Of a stretch of DNA of 64,000 bases, positions 43,926 through 53,969 are shown in pieces. Made by a program: the position numbers and the translations under genes. Position 1 is the first letter of the stretch. Every line of letters begins with the position of its first letter. This stretch comes from Listeria booriae (GTDB taxonomy: Bacteria; Bacillota; Bacilli; Lactobacillales; Listeriaceae): contig NZ_JNFA01000019.1 of the NCBI RefSeq assembly GCF_000766865.1, positions 124,001-188,000 on the forward strand. The letters are read 5' to 3'. The notes below the pieces were generated by a model that saw nothing but the letters and a program-made list of their open reading frames with translations, ran no database searches and had not been told where the DNA came from.

Positions 43926-45350
43926 TTAACCGTGAATCGCGAGTCCATCGACTGCTAATGCTGCTTCACCGAATGCTTCTGCTAATGTCGGATGCGGGTG
44001 AATAGTGTTGCCGATTTCAAATGGTGTCGCATCTAGAACGTGTGCCAAAGCGGCTTCGGAAATCATGTCTGTTACATGCGGACCAATCATGAAAACGCCG
44101 AGTAAATCGTTGGTTTTCTTATCGGCTACAACTTTAATGAAACCGTCTGATTCACCGTATACTAATGCTTTACCAATACCACGGAAAAAGAATTTCCCTG
44201 TCTTCACGTCAAAACCTTCTGCTTTTGCTTGTTCTTCGGTGATACCAACGCTTGCGATTTCTGGGGATGTGTACGTACAACGTGGTACGTGATTGTAGTT
44301 GATTGCTGGTTGTGGGTTTCCACTAATATGTTCTGCTGCGATAATGCCTTCTTCCATCGCGACATGCGCCAGTTGTAAGCCACCGATACAATCGCCAACA
44401 GCGTACATATGGCTTTCTTTTGTTTGGAAGTTATCGGTTACTTGGATAACGCCTTTGTCGACAATGATGTCTGTATTTTCTAGACCAATATTTTCAACGT
44501 TTGCGCTTCTACCGACGGATACGAGCATTTTTGAAGCAGTGAATGTTTGTTCTTCGCCTTTTACAAGAGCTTTTATTTCAACGCCGTCCGCTGTTTTTTT
44601 GTAGGTGTCTGCTTGTACTTCAGCGCTTGTAACGATTTTGATTTTTTTCTTTTTGTAAAGGCGGTTTAGTTCTTTGGAGATGTCTTTGTCTTCGGTTGGT
44701 AGGATGCGATCGCTGTATTCGACGACGGTCACTTGTACGCCGAAATCATGCAACATGGATGCCCATTCCATACCAATAACACCGCCACCGACGATGATGA
44801 TGGATTCTGGTAAAGTTTCTAATTGTAATGCGCCATCAGAAGAAAGAACGAACTCTTCGTCAAAAGCTAAACCGTTCAAGGCTCTTGGTTTGGAGCCAGT
44901 CGCGATGATAAGATTTTTTGGGATTAGCATTTCATTTTCTGCGCCGTCGTTAAATTCTACGGAGATTGTTCCTGCTGTTGGTGAGAAAATGGATGGACCA
45001 AGAATCGTTCCGCGGCCTTCGTATAAATCGATTTTACCTTTTTTGAATAGCTGTTGGATGCCGCTTTCTAATTGGTCAACGATGCCTTGCTTGCGTTCTT
45101 GAGCTTTCATAAAACTAAAAGTCGGTTCAGGAGCTTCGATGCCAAACTCAGCTGCTTTACGAACGGTTTGTAAAACTTCTGCAGAGCGAAGTAGCGCTTT
45201 ACTTGGAATACAACCGCGGTGCAAACATGTTCCGCCGACTCTATCTTTTTCAACAACGGCTACTGTTAGCCCCTTTTGTGCGGCGCGAATGGCTGCGACA
45301 TACCCGCCTGTTCCGCCACCTAATACTACAACGTCATACTCTTTTGCCAT
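43926..45350 (-). CDS. lpd: Dihydrolipoamide dehydrogenase (bkd E3)
   Basis: Flavoprotein reoxidising the lipoyl group of BkdB. The 474-residue protein has the FAD fold VVVLGGGTGGYVAAIRAAQ, redox disulfide GGTCLHRGC near residues 40-48, NAD fold IIIVGGGVIGMEWASM, second FAD motif MYAVGDCIGG, and the catalytic HPHPTLAEAFGEA dimer-interface His-Glu. Downstream of buk by 2 bp. Confidence 0.97.
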   Translation of the reverse strand: MAKEYDVVVLGGGTGGYVAAIRAAQKGLTVAVVEKDRVGGTCLHRGCIPSKALLRSAEVLQTVRKAAEFGIEAPEPTFSFMKAQERKQGIVDQLESGIQQLFKKGKIDLYEGRGTILGPSIFSPTAGTISVEFNDGAENEMLIPKNLIIATGSKPRALNGLAFDEEFVLSSDGALQLETLPESIIIVGGGVIGMEWASMLHDFGVQVTVVEYSDRILPTEDKDISKELNRLYKKKKIKIVTSAEVQADTYKKTADGVEIKALVKGEEQTFTASKMLVSVGRSANVENIGLENTDIIVDKGVIQVTDNFQTKESHMYAVGDCIGGLQLAHVAMEEGIIAAEHISGNPQPAINYNHVPRCTYTSPEIASVGITEEQAKAEGFDVKTGKFFFRGIGKALVYGESDGFIKVVADKKTNDLLGVFMIGPHVTDMISEAALAHVLDATPFEIGNTIHPHPTLAEAFGEAALAVDGLAIHG

Positions 45351-45352
45351 TT

Positions 45353-46426
45353 CTATTCCTCCCCATTATAAGTTTGTGCCATTTCTTGTTTTTGTAAAAT
45401 TCGTTGGGCACCGTCGTTCAAAGCGGCCATTTCGTCTTCGCCTGGCTCGGTCATAATTGGTGCTATCCAATGAATGTACTGCGTGATTTCTTGAATAAAT
45501 GCGTCACTTCGGGCTAATCCACCAGTCAGGACAATCGCGTCAATCTGACCTTTTAACACGGCGGCATTTGCTCCGATTTCTTTTGCGACTTGGTAGGCCA
45601 TTGCTTCAAAAAGTGCTTTTGCTTCGGGGTCCCCGTCTTTTATTTGGCGTTCGATGTCGCGCAGGTCATTGGTACCTTTGTAAGAAACGAGACCGCCGCG
45701 CCCTACTAGTTCTGTATGTAATTGCTCTTTTGTTACGCCTTCGGAAAAAGCCCATGCTAGGAAACTCGCCATCGGTAAGGAACCGGAACGCTCAGGACTC
45801 ATTGGGCCGTCACCATCAAGGGCATTGTTCACATCAATCACACGACCACGGTCATGCGCGCCAACAGAAATACCGCCGCCAAGATGGGCAACAATTAAAT
45901 GCAGTTCTTCGTAGGCTCTCCCTAGTTTAGCCGCAACGTTTCGGGCCACCGCTTTCTGATTCAAGGCATGGAAAATGCTTTGGCGCTCGATATGGGCATT
46001 TCCAGAATACCTAGCGATTGGCGCTAGTTCATCGACGACAACCGGGTCAACGATATAAGCTGGAATAGCGTAGTCATCCGCGATTTTTCGAGCTAGTAAG
46101 CCGCCTAGATTAGACGCATGTTGCCCTGAAATACCAACTTCTAAATCGCGTTGCATCGCGTCATTGACTTCATAAGTGCCGCCTGCCATTGGACGAAGTA
46201 AACCACCGCGTCCAACAACAGCCGCTAAATGGGTGGTATCCGTACTTGCTAATGCTTCTTTTATGAGGTTATATCGAAATGAAAACTGCGCCATTATGGT
46301 TTCAAAAGCTGCGATTTCTTCTCGTGAATGTGAGATTTCTTGCTTTAAAAGAACGGTTTTCCCTTCGAATAAAGCGATTTTCGTAGATGTTGATCCTGGA
46401 TTGATTGCCAAAACTTGAAATGCCAC
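45353..46426 (-). CDS. buk: Butyrate (branched-chain fatty acid) kinase
   Basis: Acetate/butyrate-kinase family enzyme that, with Ptb, interconverts branched-chain carboxylic acids and their CoA esters via acyl phosphate. Motifs: LAINPGSTSTKIALFEG (nucleotide phosphate loop), LIVAHLGGGISVGAHDRGRVIDVNNAL, and IVLTGGLARSD. Starting at GTG 46424-46426 (GGAGGAG at 6-nt spacing) gives 357 residues. The ATG five codons upstream is itself part of that binding site. Confidence 0.95.
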   Translation of the reverse strand: MAFQVLAINPGSTSTKIALFEGKTVLLKQEISHSREEIAAFETIMAQFSFRYNLIKEALASTDTTHLAAVVGRGGLLRPMAGGTYEVNDAMQRDLEVGISGQHASNLGGLLARKIADDYAIPAYIVDPVVVDELAPIARYSGNAHIERQSIFHALNQKAVARNVAAKLGRAYEELHLIVAHLGGGISVGAHDRGRVIDVNNALDGDGPMSPERSGSLPMASFLAWAFSEGVTKEQLHTELVGRGGLVSYKGTNDLRDIERQIKDGDPEAKALFEAMAYQVAKEIGANAAVLKGQIDAIVLTGGLARSDAFIQEITQYIHWIAPIMTEPGEDEMAALNDGAQRILQKQEMAQTYNGEE

Positions 46427-46516
46427 GTATTTCTCCTCCATGTGAATCAGATTTGCTGTTACAATTCCTATCAGGTTGCTATCTCCAGCCTATTGTATCA
46501 TGAGAGTATCACAAAC

Positions 46517-46542
46517 TTAAAAAGCTTTGCACCCCAAGGCTT
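46517..46542 (-). terminator. Weak terminator or attenuator between ptb and buk
   Basis: On the minus strand AAGCCTTG-GGGTG-CAAAGCTT forms an 8-bp stem with a bulge, followed by TTTT. It would lower expression of the genes after ptb. Confidence 0.55.
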
Positions 46543-46568
46543 GAAATCGTTTTATTCAAAGTTTTGTA

Positions 46569-47444
46569 TCATTTTCCGACCATTCCAACAGTTAGTATTA
46601 GTGAGGCAAGTTTGTTATCGACCGAATCGCTTCTAGATGCGATGATAACAGGGACTTTCACGCCCGCAATGAACCCACCAACTCGTGCACCTGCAAAAAA
46701 TACAAGCGACTTATACAAAATATTTCCAGCTTCAATCGATGGCATGATGAGTATATCAGCGTCTCCAGCCACATTGTTATCGATGTTTTTATGTTGCGCG
46801 GCAGCTTTAGAAATCGCATTATCAAATGCTAGCGGCCCTTCTACTTCCGCCTCATCACTCGCAAATGCTTTGAAGTACGCAGCAACTTGTGCGGCTTGAA
46901 CAGAAGAATGCATTTTTGGGCTTTCTTTTTCGACGGCGCTTAAAACAGCAACTTTTGGTTTGGTGATGCCAAGTTTTTGCGCAGATGCGATTGCGTTTTG
47001 TGTAATTTGGATTTGTGCATCTTCGTCGGGTGCTATATTCATGGCAACATCAGACACGATTAACGGCTTGTGATACGCTGGAATTTCGAAGACCGCAACA
47101 TGTGACAGCAGTTCTTTATCACGTAATTGATATTCTTTTTTTAAGATTGTTTTGAGGATAAGCGCTGTTGGCAAATTACCTTTCATCAAGATATCGGCTT
47201 GCTTTTTGGTCACAGCTTCTGTCGCTTTTTCCGCTGCTTCTTGATCGGTTTTCGTAGCGATGACTTGTACATGTGGTGACTTAATCGTGATTAGTTCGGC
47301 ACGTCCAAACAACAAGAAGTCGGCAAAATCATGTGCTAATGCTTGTTTTACTACTTCTAAAATGACAGCATCATCCGCGCCAGCAATAGCAATTCGCGCT
47401 CGTTTCGCTGTTTTTTCTAATTGGAAAATCGATTTTTGGGTCAT
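46569..47444 (-). CDS. ptb: Phosphate butyryltransferase
   Basis: Transfers acyl groups between CoA and phosphate. The 291-residue protein belongs to the phosphate acetyl/butyryltransferase family: ARIAIAGADDAVILEVVKQAL, ADILMKGNLPTALILKTIL, IVSDVAMNIAPDEDAQIQI, VEGPLAFDNAIS, and AGNILYKSL. AGGAGG lies before the ATG. It leads the ptb-buk-lpd-bkdAA-bkdAB-bkdB operon with a good promoter upstream. Confidence 0.95.
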   Translation of the reverse strand: MTQKSIFQLEKTAKRARIAIAGADDAVILEVVKQALAHDFADFLLFGRAELITIKSPHVQVIATKTDQEAAEKATEAVTKKQADILMKGNLPTALILKTILKKEYQLRDKELLSHVAVFEIPAYHKPLIVSDVAMNIAPDEDAQIQITQNAIASAQKLGITKPKVAVLSAVEKESPKMHSSVQAAQVAAYFKAFASDEAEVEGPLAFDNAISKAAAQHKNIDNNVAGDADILIMPSIEAGNILYKSLVFFAGARVGGFIAGVKVPVIIASRSDSVDNKLASLILTVGMVGK

Positions 47445-47543
47445 AAATAGGCCTCCTTATTTTCCGCATTTTCGCAGAAAAAAACCTACATCTCAAAAAT
47501 TAGCACTTGTTTTTATGACCTGGTAATAAAAACTTACCTCATC

Positions 47544-47572
47544 ATTGTAAGCAAATTTCGATAGAGATGCAA
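47544..47572 (-). promoter_or_regulatory. Promoter of the ptb-bkd operon
   Basis: Minus strand TTGCAT (47567-47572), 17-bp spacer, TACAAT (47544-47549), about 100 bp upstream of ptb. This is a sigma-A type sequence; I see no GG-N10-GC sigma-54 element of the kind that drives the B. subtilis bkd operon. Confidence 0.6.
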
Positions 47573-47592
47573 GCTATTTCATTCATTTTTAG

Positions 47593-49290
47593 TTAGGTTT
47601 GTTTCTCTGATTTAATTTTGGTTGCTTGGGTTAGCATCTCGGTTGCATGTTGTTTCGTCACGTCTGTAACTTCAATTCCGGCAATCATTCGGCTAATTTC
47701 CTCGACTTTTTCATCGCCAGATAAGGCGGTAACAGATGTCATTGTGCGGTTGGCAGTCGTTGTTTTGGAAATGTAGAAATGATGATCGGCCATTGCGGCA
47801 ACTTGTGGTAAATGGGAAATACATAGCACTTGTGAGCCGACAGCAACTGCGTAGATTTTCTCCGCGATAGCTTGAGCCACACGTCCACTTACGCCCGTGT
47901 CCACTTCATCGAAAATAATCGACGTAATACCCTGATGACGCGAAAAGATGGTTTTTAAGGCTAACATCATCCGCGACAATTCACCACCAGATGCGATGCG
48001 AGACAACGGTTTTAACGGTTCACCTGGGTTGGTACTCATGTAAAATGCGACTTTATCAATACCGTTTTCTGTGAATTCACTTGCTGGTGTCGCAAAGTTT
48101 ACTTGGAAAATCGCTTTTTCCATATACAGCTGATTTAGTTCGTTTTTGATTTGTTTTTCGAGCTGTTTTGCGGCTTTTTGACGGATGGTTGTGAGTTTTT
48201 CAGCTAGTTTTTGCAAGTCTTGTTTGGCGCTCTCTAGTTCTTTTTCTAGTTGACCAAGATGGGTTTCGCGATCGGATAGTTCTAGAATTTCTTGGTCGAT
48301 TTCTTCGTTGTAGTGAATGATGGCTTCGACTGTTTTGCCATATTTGCGTTTTAGCTGATTCAATTCATTAAGTCGGGATTCGATCGTGTCTAATTCGTCT
48401 GGTTGAAACTCCAATTTGTCGAGTTCTTGGCGAATTTGCATGGCACTTTCTTCTAATAAATAAAAACTAGAGGCCACAGATTCGCTCAATGTTTTAAATT
48501 CTGGCAAAATATCGCTCGCCGCACCGACATAACGCATAGCCTCAGAAACAAACTCCAAGCCACGTTCTTCGCCTTGTAGTGCAGTATAGGCATTTTGCAA
48601 ATTCTCATTGATTTTCTCAAAATTGGCTAACACGTGTTTCTGCTCCATCAAGGCTTCTTCTTCGCCTAAACGTAAATCAGCATTCGTAATTTCATCTTGT
48701 TGAAAACGCAACATGTCTAGACGCTGTGCTAACTCTTGTTCGTTTTTTGTCCAGTTATGCCATTTCGCTTTCATTTCTTTGTACTCAGCGTATTTAGCTT
48801 CGTACTGCGACAATGTCGGCGCAATTTCTTTCCACGCAAAACGATCGAGCAACTGCAAATGGAACTCATCGTTCATCAGTTCTTGATGCTCATGCTGGCT
48901 ATGAATGTCGATTAAACGAGAACCGATTTCGCGAAGTACGCCCGTTGTTGCCAGCTTGCCGTTGATACGACATGTATTTTTGCCACTTTGGAAAAGCGTT
49001 CGTTCCAGCACAACCATGTGATCACTTGCATCGATACCATTACTTTCTAGTGCTTCCAAACAGCCTTTATTCTGCGGATTAATCGTAAATAACCCTTGGA
49101 TTTCTAACTTTTCTTCGCCGTGTCTAATAAAATCAACAGAACCTCGGCCACCGACAAGAAGACCGAGCGCATCAATAATAATCGATTTCCCAGCGCCGGT
49201 CTCCCCCGTTAATACCGTCATACCTTCTTGAAAAGATAGATTTAAAGATTCGATGATAGCAAAATTTCTAATCGTTAATTCTTGTAACAA
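47593..49290 (-). CDS. recN: DNA repair protein RecN
   Basis: SMC-like ATPase of double-strand-break repair (565 residues). Walker A is GETGAGKSI near residue 33; a long coiled coil lies between about 150 and 380; the ABC signature is LSRIASGGELSRMMLAL, and Walker B is TSIIFDEVDTGVSG. Follows argR by 18 bp, a conserved Firmicute order. No clear SOS box was seen directly in front. Confidence 0.96.
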   Translation of the reverse strand: MLQELTIRNFAIIESLNLSFQEGMTVLTGETGAGKSIIIDALGLLVGGRGSVDFIRHGEEKLEIQGLFTINPQNKGCLEALESNGIDASDHMVVLERTLFQSGKNTCRINGKLATTGVLREIGSRLIDIHSQHEHQELMNDEFHLQLLDRFAWKEIAPTLSQYEAKYAEYKEMKAKWHNWTKNEQELAQRLDMLRFQQDEITNADLRLGEEEALMEQKHVLANFEKINENLQNAYTALQGEERGLEFVSEAMRYVGAASDILPEFKTLSESVASSFYLLEESAMQIRQELDKLEFQPDELDTIESRLNELNQLKRKYGKTVEAIIHYNEEIDQEILELSDRETHLGQLEKELESAKQDLQKLAEKLTTIRQKAAKQLEKQIKNELNQLYMEKAIFQVNFATPASEFTENGIDKVAFYMSTNPGEPLKPLSRIASGGELSRMMLALKTIFSRHQGITSIIFDEVDTGVSGRVAQAIAEKIYAVAVGSQVLCISHLPQVAAMADHHFYISKTTTANRTMTSVTALSGDEKVEEISRMIAGIEVTDVTKQHATEMLTQATKIKSEKQT

Positions 49291-49308
49291 ATCTATTCAC
49301 CTCAAAAC

Positions 49309-49758
49309 TTAGAGCATCTCAATAAAGCGCTCTGATAATACTTTCGCGTCTTCTTCGCTGCGACAAATGATTAAACACGTGTCGTCTCCACATAAAGATC
49401 CAACTTTCTCATCCCAATTCAAGTTATCGATGAGTGCACCTATCGCATTGGCGTTTCCTGGCATTACTTTCAAAAGAACCATGAATTGCACCGTTTCCAC
49501 ACTGATGAAGGCGTCTACGAGAGAGCGCTTTAACTTCTGATGTGGGTTGAAACGATTATCTGCTGGTAAGCTGTATTTATAGGTACCTGTTTGCGTTGGG
49601 ACTTTGACTAAATGCAGTTCTTTAATATCACGTGAAATCGTGGCTTGAGTGACTTTGACATCTCTTTTTAGCAATAATTCAACAAGATCTTCTTGCGTTT
49701 CAATCTCATTTGATGTGACTAGTTCTCTAATAATAATATGGCGATGACCTTTATTCAT
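49309..49758 (-). CDS. argR: Arginine repressor ArgR
   Basis: Arginine-sensing repressor or activator (149 residues). The N-terminal winged helix reads [24 protein letters not shown] and [14 protein letters not shown]; the C-terminal oligomerisation domain has [32 protein letters not shown] with the arginine-binding GDD-type motif. Located before recN as usual. The 197-bp upstream region showed no clear ARG box to me. Confidence 0.95.
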   Translation of the reverse strand: MNKGHRHIIIRELVTSNEIETQEDLVELLLKRDVKVTQATISRDIKELHLVKVPTQTGTYKYSLPADNRFNPHQKLKRSLVDAFISVETVQFMVLLKVMPGNANAIGALIDNLNWDEKVGSLCGDDTCLIICRSEEDAKVLSERFIEML

Positions 49759-49911
49759 TATTTCTCACCTCACGAACTTTTTTCTCTCTTACATCTTAGC
49801 CCAAAACGAGCATAAAGTCACGGATTTAACTTGAAAAAGTTTCACGGAAAGGCTTATGCATGTGAAAATGACGTATTAAGGCTTAGAAAAATGGGAAAGT
49901 AGCTGAAAATA

Positions 49912-49949
49912 CAAAAATACCGAGCCATCTAAATCAGACGACTCGGTAT
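49912..49949 (-). terminator. Terminator of tlyA
   Basis: ATACCGAG (49917-49924) with CTCGGTAT (49942-49949), further inner pairing AGA/TCT, and TTTTTG on the minus strand. Confidence 0.85.
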
Positions 49950-49955
49950 GCATAA

Positions 49956-50771
49956 TTATTCTAATTTCGTATGAGCTTCCTTCACAAGTTCTGCCAATCG
50001 GGCTTCTGTGAGGTGATTTTCGCTCTTATTATCCCATTTCAAATGGGCGATAAATTCGATGTTGCCTTCCCCACCTGTAATCGGCGAGAAATCAATCGCT
50101 AGCACAGAATAACCTTCTGCCAAAGCAAATGTCGTAATTTTTTCGATGACTTCTAAATGGACTTTGGCATCGCGAATAATGCCTTTTTTGCCAACTTGTT
50201 CTTTTCCAGCTTCGAATTGCGGTTTAATTAAGGTCATCACTTCTCCATCATGCACCAACACCGTTTTTAAAACCGGTAGAATCAGCTTTAAAGAAATAAA
50301 CGATACATCAATTGTCGCAAAATCTGCCAAGCCTTGGTCAAAATCAGCTGGTGTGACATAGCGGAAATTCGTGCGTTCCATGACAGTCACACGAGGATCA
50401 CTGCGCAACTTCCATGCTAGTTGATTATAACCGACATCAAGCGCATACGAATGTTTCGCGCCATTTTGTAATGCGCAATCCGTGAATCCGCCAGTTGACG
50501 AACCGATATCAAGCAATAATTTGTCTTTTACATCCAAATCGAATACTTGTAGTGCTTTTTCCAGTTTGAGGCCACCACGACTTACGTAAGGCATGACTTT
50601 TCCTTTCACTTGGAATTCGGATTCGACTGGAAACTTCTCACCAGGTTTATCCACGCGTTCTTCTTTCAAATAAACTAAGCCAGCCATGACAGCGCGCTTT
50701 GCTTTTTCGCGTGTTTCGAATAAACCTTGTTCTACTAATAATACGTCTACACGTTCTTTTTTTATCGCCAT
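49956..50771 (-). CDS. tlyA: TlyA/FtsJ-like rRNA methyltransferase with S4 domain
   Basis: A 271-residue protein with an N-terminal S4 RNA-binding domain (ERVDVLLVEQGLFETREKAKRAVMAGLV) and a C-terminal FtsJ-like SAM-binding domain (LLDIGSSTGGFTDCALQNGA, LIKPQFEAG). The TlyA family contains 2'-O-methyltransferases of rRNA, and some members were annotated as hemolysins. It lies 2 bp after dxs, in the conserved dxs-tlyA-argR-recN order. Confidence 0.93.
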   Translation of the reverse strand: MAIKKERVDVLLVEQGLFETREKAKRAVMAGLVYLKEERVDKPGEKFPVESEFQVKGKVMPYVSRGGLKLEKALQVFDLDVKDKLLLDIGSSTGGFTDCALQNGAKHSYALDVGYNQLAWKLRSDPRVTVMERTNFRYVTPADFDQGLADFATIDVSFISLKLILPVLKTVLVHDGEVMTLIKPQFEAGKEQVGKKGIIRDAKVHLEVIEKITTFALAEGYSVLAIDFSPITGGEGNIEFIAHLKWDNKSENHLTEARLAELVKEAHTKLE

Positions 50772-50773
50772 TT

Positions 50774-52666
50774 TTACGCCCTTATCTGTTTTTCTGGTAA
50801 TATTTTTTGGATAGTATTTAGAATGCCTAGTGCTGAAATGCCGTGTTCCGCCAAAATCATGTCGACAGAACCGTGGCTAATGAACTCATCTGGAAGACCG
50901 ATTCGGCGAATAACCGCTTGATCGTAACCATTCTCTTCGGCAAATTCGAGCACCGCTGTACCAAATCCACCGGCTAGCAATGATTCTTCCACTGTGATAA
51001 TCGGAACGTTGCGTTTCATCAAATCGTGCAACATTGCTTCGTCTAGCGGTTTGATAAAGCGAGCGTTGATGACTCCTGCTTGAATACCTTGTCGTTTCAG
51101 TTCCATCGCAGCTTCTAGAGCCATCGGAATCGTCGTCCCAAATGTCAGAATCGCCACATCAGCTGGCGTACTCAGTGCTTCCCAAGAACCAATTGGTATA
51201 GCTTTCATCTCATCATCAATCGTGACACCAAGACCGTTGCCGCGCGGATAACGAATCACAATTGGTCCACCATCGTAATCATGTCCTGTTTTCACTAAAT
51301 GACGTGCTTCATTCTCATCTTTTGGCATCATAATTGTCATATTCGGGATCCCACGCAAAAAGCCAATATCAAAAATTCCTTGATGCGTCTCGCCATCTGC
51401 ACCAACAAGCCCAGCGCGATCAATCCCAATAAACACATTCAATTCTTGTCTACAAATATCATGAACGACTTGATCATACGCCCGTTGTAAAAAGGTCGAA
51501 TAAATCGCCAAAAACGGTTTCATATCAAGCGCTGCAAGCCCAGCCGCCATCGTAGTCGCATGCTGTTCCGCAATACCGACATCAAAAAAGCGATCTGGAA
51601 ACGCCGCTGCGAATTTCTCTAATTTAGAACCTACTGGCATCGCCGGCGTAATCGCCACAACGCGTTCGTCATTTTGCGCTAACTCTAAAACGGCATCGCT
51701 AATGACTGCGCTCCATGCTGGAGGCCCGCCAACTGGTTTAATGAAGTCGCCAGTTTCGATTTTGTATGGTCCTGTGCCGTGCCAAGTACCGGTACGATCA
51801 GACTCGGCGGGTTGATAGCCCTTACCTTTTGTCGTGACAACATGCATTAATACCGGGCCTTTCACTTTTTTGGCAAATTCCATATTCGTAATTAAATCGT
51901 GGTAATCGTGTCCATTCACTGGGCCAAGATATGTGTAACCCATTTCTTCAAAGAAGGTGCCTTGTACGAGTAAATACTTGATGCTATCTTTAATTCGTTC
52001 CGCCGCGCCGGCAATTTTGTCACCGGCTGTTGGAATACGTTTCATGGCTGTTTCAATGTCTTTTTTAGCGCGTTTAAATTTGCCTGATGTGCGTAATTTA
52101 CCAAGAACATTATGCATTGCGCCAACGTTCGGAGCAATCGACATATTGTTATCATTTAGCACGACAATCACATTTTTCTTCATATCGCCAATGTGGTTCA
52201 GCGCTTCTAGTGCCATACCGCCTGTTAACGCGCCATCGCCAATAATCGGCAATACATGGTACTTCTCGCGACGAATATCTCTCGCAATCGCCATCCCTGC
52301 TGCTGCTGATAACGAAGTAGAACTGTGGCCTGTCTCCCAAACATCGTGTTCTGATTCCTTCCGTTTTGGAAAACCGTCTAAGCCATCATGTTGTCGTAAT
52401 GTATCAAATCTATTTGCTCTACCAGTTAAAATCTTGTGCACATAAGACTGATGCCCAACATCCCACAAAAATTTATCCTCCGGGCTATTAAAACAATGGT
52501 GAAGTGCTACCGTTAGCTCAACAACACCAAGGTTTGGTCCAATGTGTCCACCTGTTTTGGACGTCGATTGAATTAGGAATTCGCGAATATCCGCACTGAG
52601 CGCTTCCATTTGCGCCACGTTCAAATCTTTAACGAACGCAGGATCCTTAATTTCCAATAAATCCAA
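50774..52666 (-). CDS. dxs: 1-deoxy-D-xylulose-5-phosphate synthase
   Basis: First enzyme of the MEP isoprenoid pathway (ThDP-dependent, about 630 residues). [16 protein letters not shown], the ThDP motif [19 protein letters not shown]...[21 protein letters not shown] (here [18 protein letters not shown] with catalytic Glu), and [15 protein letters not shown] are intact. Start set at TTG 52664-52666, giving MDLLEIKDP as in Bacillus homologues. Present together with fni and ispA. Confidence 0.95.
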   Translation of the reverse strand: MDLLEIKDPAFVKDLNVAQMEALSADIREFLIQSTSKTGGHIGPNLGVVELTVALHHCFNSPEDKFLWDVGHQSYVHKILTGRANRFDTLRQHDGLDGFPKRKESEHDVWETGHSSTSLSAAAGMAIARDIRREKYHVLPIIGDGALTGGMALEALNHIGDMKKNVIVVLNDNNMSIAPNVGAMHNVLGKLRTSGKFKRAKKDIETAMKRIPTAGDKIAGAAERIKDSIKYLLVQGTFFEEMGYTYLGPVNGHDYHDLITNMEFAKKVKGPVLMHVVTTKGKGYQPAESDRTGTWHGTGPYKIETGDFIKPVGGPPAWSAVISDAVLELAQNDERVVAITPAMPVGSKLEKFAAAFPDRFFDVGIAEQHATTMAAGLAALDMKPFLAIYSTFLQRAYDQVVHDICRQELNVFIGIDRAGLVGADGETHQGIFDIGFLRGIPNMTIMMPKDENEARHLVKTGHDYDGGPIVIRYPRGNGLGVTIDDEMKAIPIGSWEALSTPADVAILTFGTTIPMALEAAMELKRQGIQAGVINARFIKPLDEAMLHDLMKRNVPIITVEESLLAGGFGTAVLEFAEENGYDQAVIRRIGLPDEFISHGSVDMILAEHGISALGILNTIQKILPEKQIRA

Positions 52667-52811
52667 ACAAAACAACTCACTTTCTAGGATTTCTCCATCA
52701 ATATCGTGTGTAGTAGCTCACTTAAGCGCTACTGTAATGTATTCATTGTTTCCATTATAAACTAGATGCGGGGAATTTACTATATAAAACTGTTCGTGCG
52801 TGTTTCCACAA

Positions 52812-52852
52812 GAAGAAACCCCAACCTTCAAAAGAAAGTCAGGATTTCCAAC
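52812..52852 (-). terminator. Probable terminator of the ispA transcript
   Basis: A 15-bp stem (GAAATCCTGACTTTC with the GAAGGTTGGGGTTTC arm on the minus strand), largely paired through G-U wobbles, just after the ispA stop. The following U tract is weak (TTCTTGTGG). Confidence 0.5.
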
Positions 52853-52855
52853 TTA

Positions 52856-53737
52856 TTAAAATTCGCGAACAGCAATGAGTTCCGTCAAACCTAGCAAATA
52901 CGTCGCATCAATATCTAGGCTCGCCAAGGCTTGCTCCGCTTTTTCTGTATGTTCCGCGAGCGCTTTTTTAGCACCTTCTAATGAGAGCAAAGCCGGGTAC
53001 GTACTCTTTTGCAAATCAATATCCGAGCCGGTCTTCTTGCCCATTTTTTCTGAGTCACCGATAACATCCAGAATATCATCACAAATCTGAAAAGCGATTC
53101 CGATATGATGGGAAAATTCCCGCAAAATGTCTTGTTCTTGCTTAGAAGCACCAGCAATCATTGCCCCACTAAGTACCGAAGCAGTTAACAATGCACCCGT
53201 TTTCCGACGATGAATCGATTCTAGTTCTTCCAATGTCAGCTTCTGATTCTCACCTAAAATATCGGCTTGCTGCCCGCCAACCATGCCATCCGCGCCAGCA
53301 CTTTTTGCGAAAAGTTGAATCAGTTCGACTTTCACCGTCGCGTCTAATTGGTCATCCATCACAATCAGCTCGAAAGCCTTCGTCAGCAACGCATCTCCTG
53401 CCAAAATCGCCGTCGCATCCCCGTACACCTTATGATTTGTCAGTTTTCCACGTCGGTAATCGTCATTATCCATCGCCGGCAAATCATCATGAATCAGGCT
53501 ATATGTATGAATCATTTCCATCGCAGCCGCAGTCTGATAACCAAGCTCAGGCTTACTTCCAAACGCAACCAATGTCGCTAAAACAAGTAATGGCCGAATT
53601 CGCTTGCCTCCAGCTTCTAACGAATAAATCATCGACTGCTCGAGTTTCTGCTCTGAATCCGTGGCTACAATCGCTTGCGCCATACAACGTTCAATTTCCT
53701 GCTTATAATGTTCCATAAACTGTTCAAATGTCATCAT
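52856..53737 (-). CDS. ispA: Farnesyl diphosphate synthase (geranyltranstransferase)
   Basis: Prenyl transferase making FPP from DMAPP/GPP and IPP (293 residues). First Asp-rich motif DDLPAMDNDDYRRG near residue 84 and second DDILD near 220, with GGKRIRP upstream. Start ATG shares its first A with the xseB stop (TAATG); a second ATG follows directly. Last of the folD-xseA-xseB-ispA run. Confidence 0.95.
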   Translation of the reverse strand: MMTFEQFMEHYKQEIERCMAQAIVATDSEQKLEQSMIYSLEAGGKRIRPLLVLATLVAFGSKPELGYQTAAAMEMIHTYSLIHDDLPAMDNDDYRRGKLTNHKVYGDATAILAGDALLTKAFELIVMDDQLDATVKVELIQLFAKSAGADGMVGGQQADILGENQKLTLEELESIHRRKTGALLTASVLSGAMIAGASKQEQDILREFSHHIGIAFQICDDILDVIGDSEKMGKKTGSDIDLQKSTYPALLSLEGAKKALAEHTEKAEQALASLDIDATYLLGLTELIAVREF

Positions 53738-53967
53738 TATTTACCTTCTTCTGCCTGAAATGGCACTTCTTCATCAGATTCCGTCACAACTTTAGCGAGC
53801 TTATCTTCAGCAGCCGCCAATTTCTCTTGACATAGTTTCGTCAGTTCAATACCGCGCTGATACATTTCTAGCGAATCTTCAAGCGACACATTGCCTTCTT
53901 CCAATGCTTGCACAATGCCCTCTAGCTCTTTCATAGCTTCTTCATAGCTTACTTTTTTTGTTGCCAT
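53737..53967 (-). CDS. xseB: Exodeoxyribonuclease VII small subunit
   Basis: A 76-residue helical protein: SYEEAMKELEGIVQALEEGNVSLEDSLEMYQRGIELTKLCQEKL is the family signature. The rest is a charged tail. It overlaps ispA by one base and follows xseA by 2 bp. Confidence 0.95.
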   Translation of the reverse strand: MATKKVSYEEAMKELEGIVQALEEGNVSLEDSLEMYQRGIELTKLCQEKLAAAEDKLAKVVTESDEEVPFQAEEGK

Positions 53968-53969
53968 CT

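Noticed and set aside
47445-47592. Sigma-54 promoter in front of the ptb-bkd operon, as in B. subtilis bkd
   Set aside because: No GG-N10-GC pair at the right spacing; a sigma-A type promoter fits instead.
52667-52855. A cold-shock protein gene between ispA and dxs, which I recall in L. monocytogenes
   Set aside because: The 189-bp spacer holds no cold-shock reading frame; only a probable terminator and dxs leader are present.
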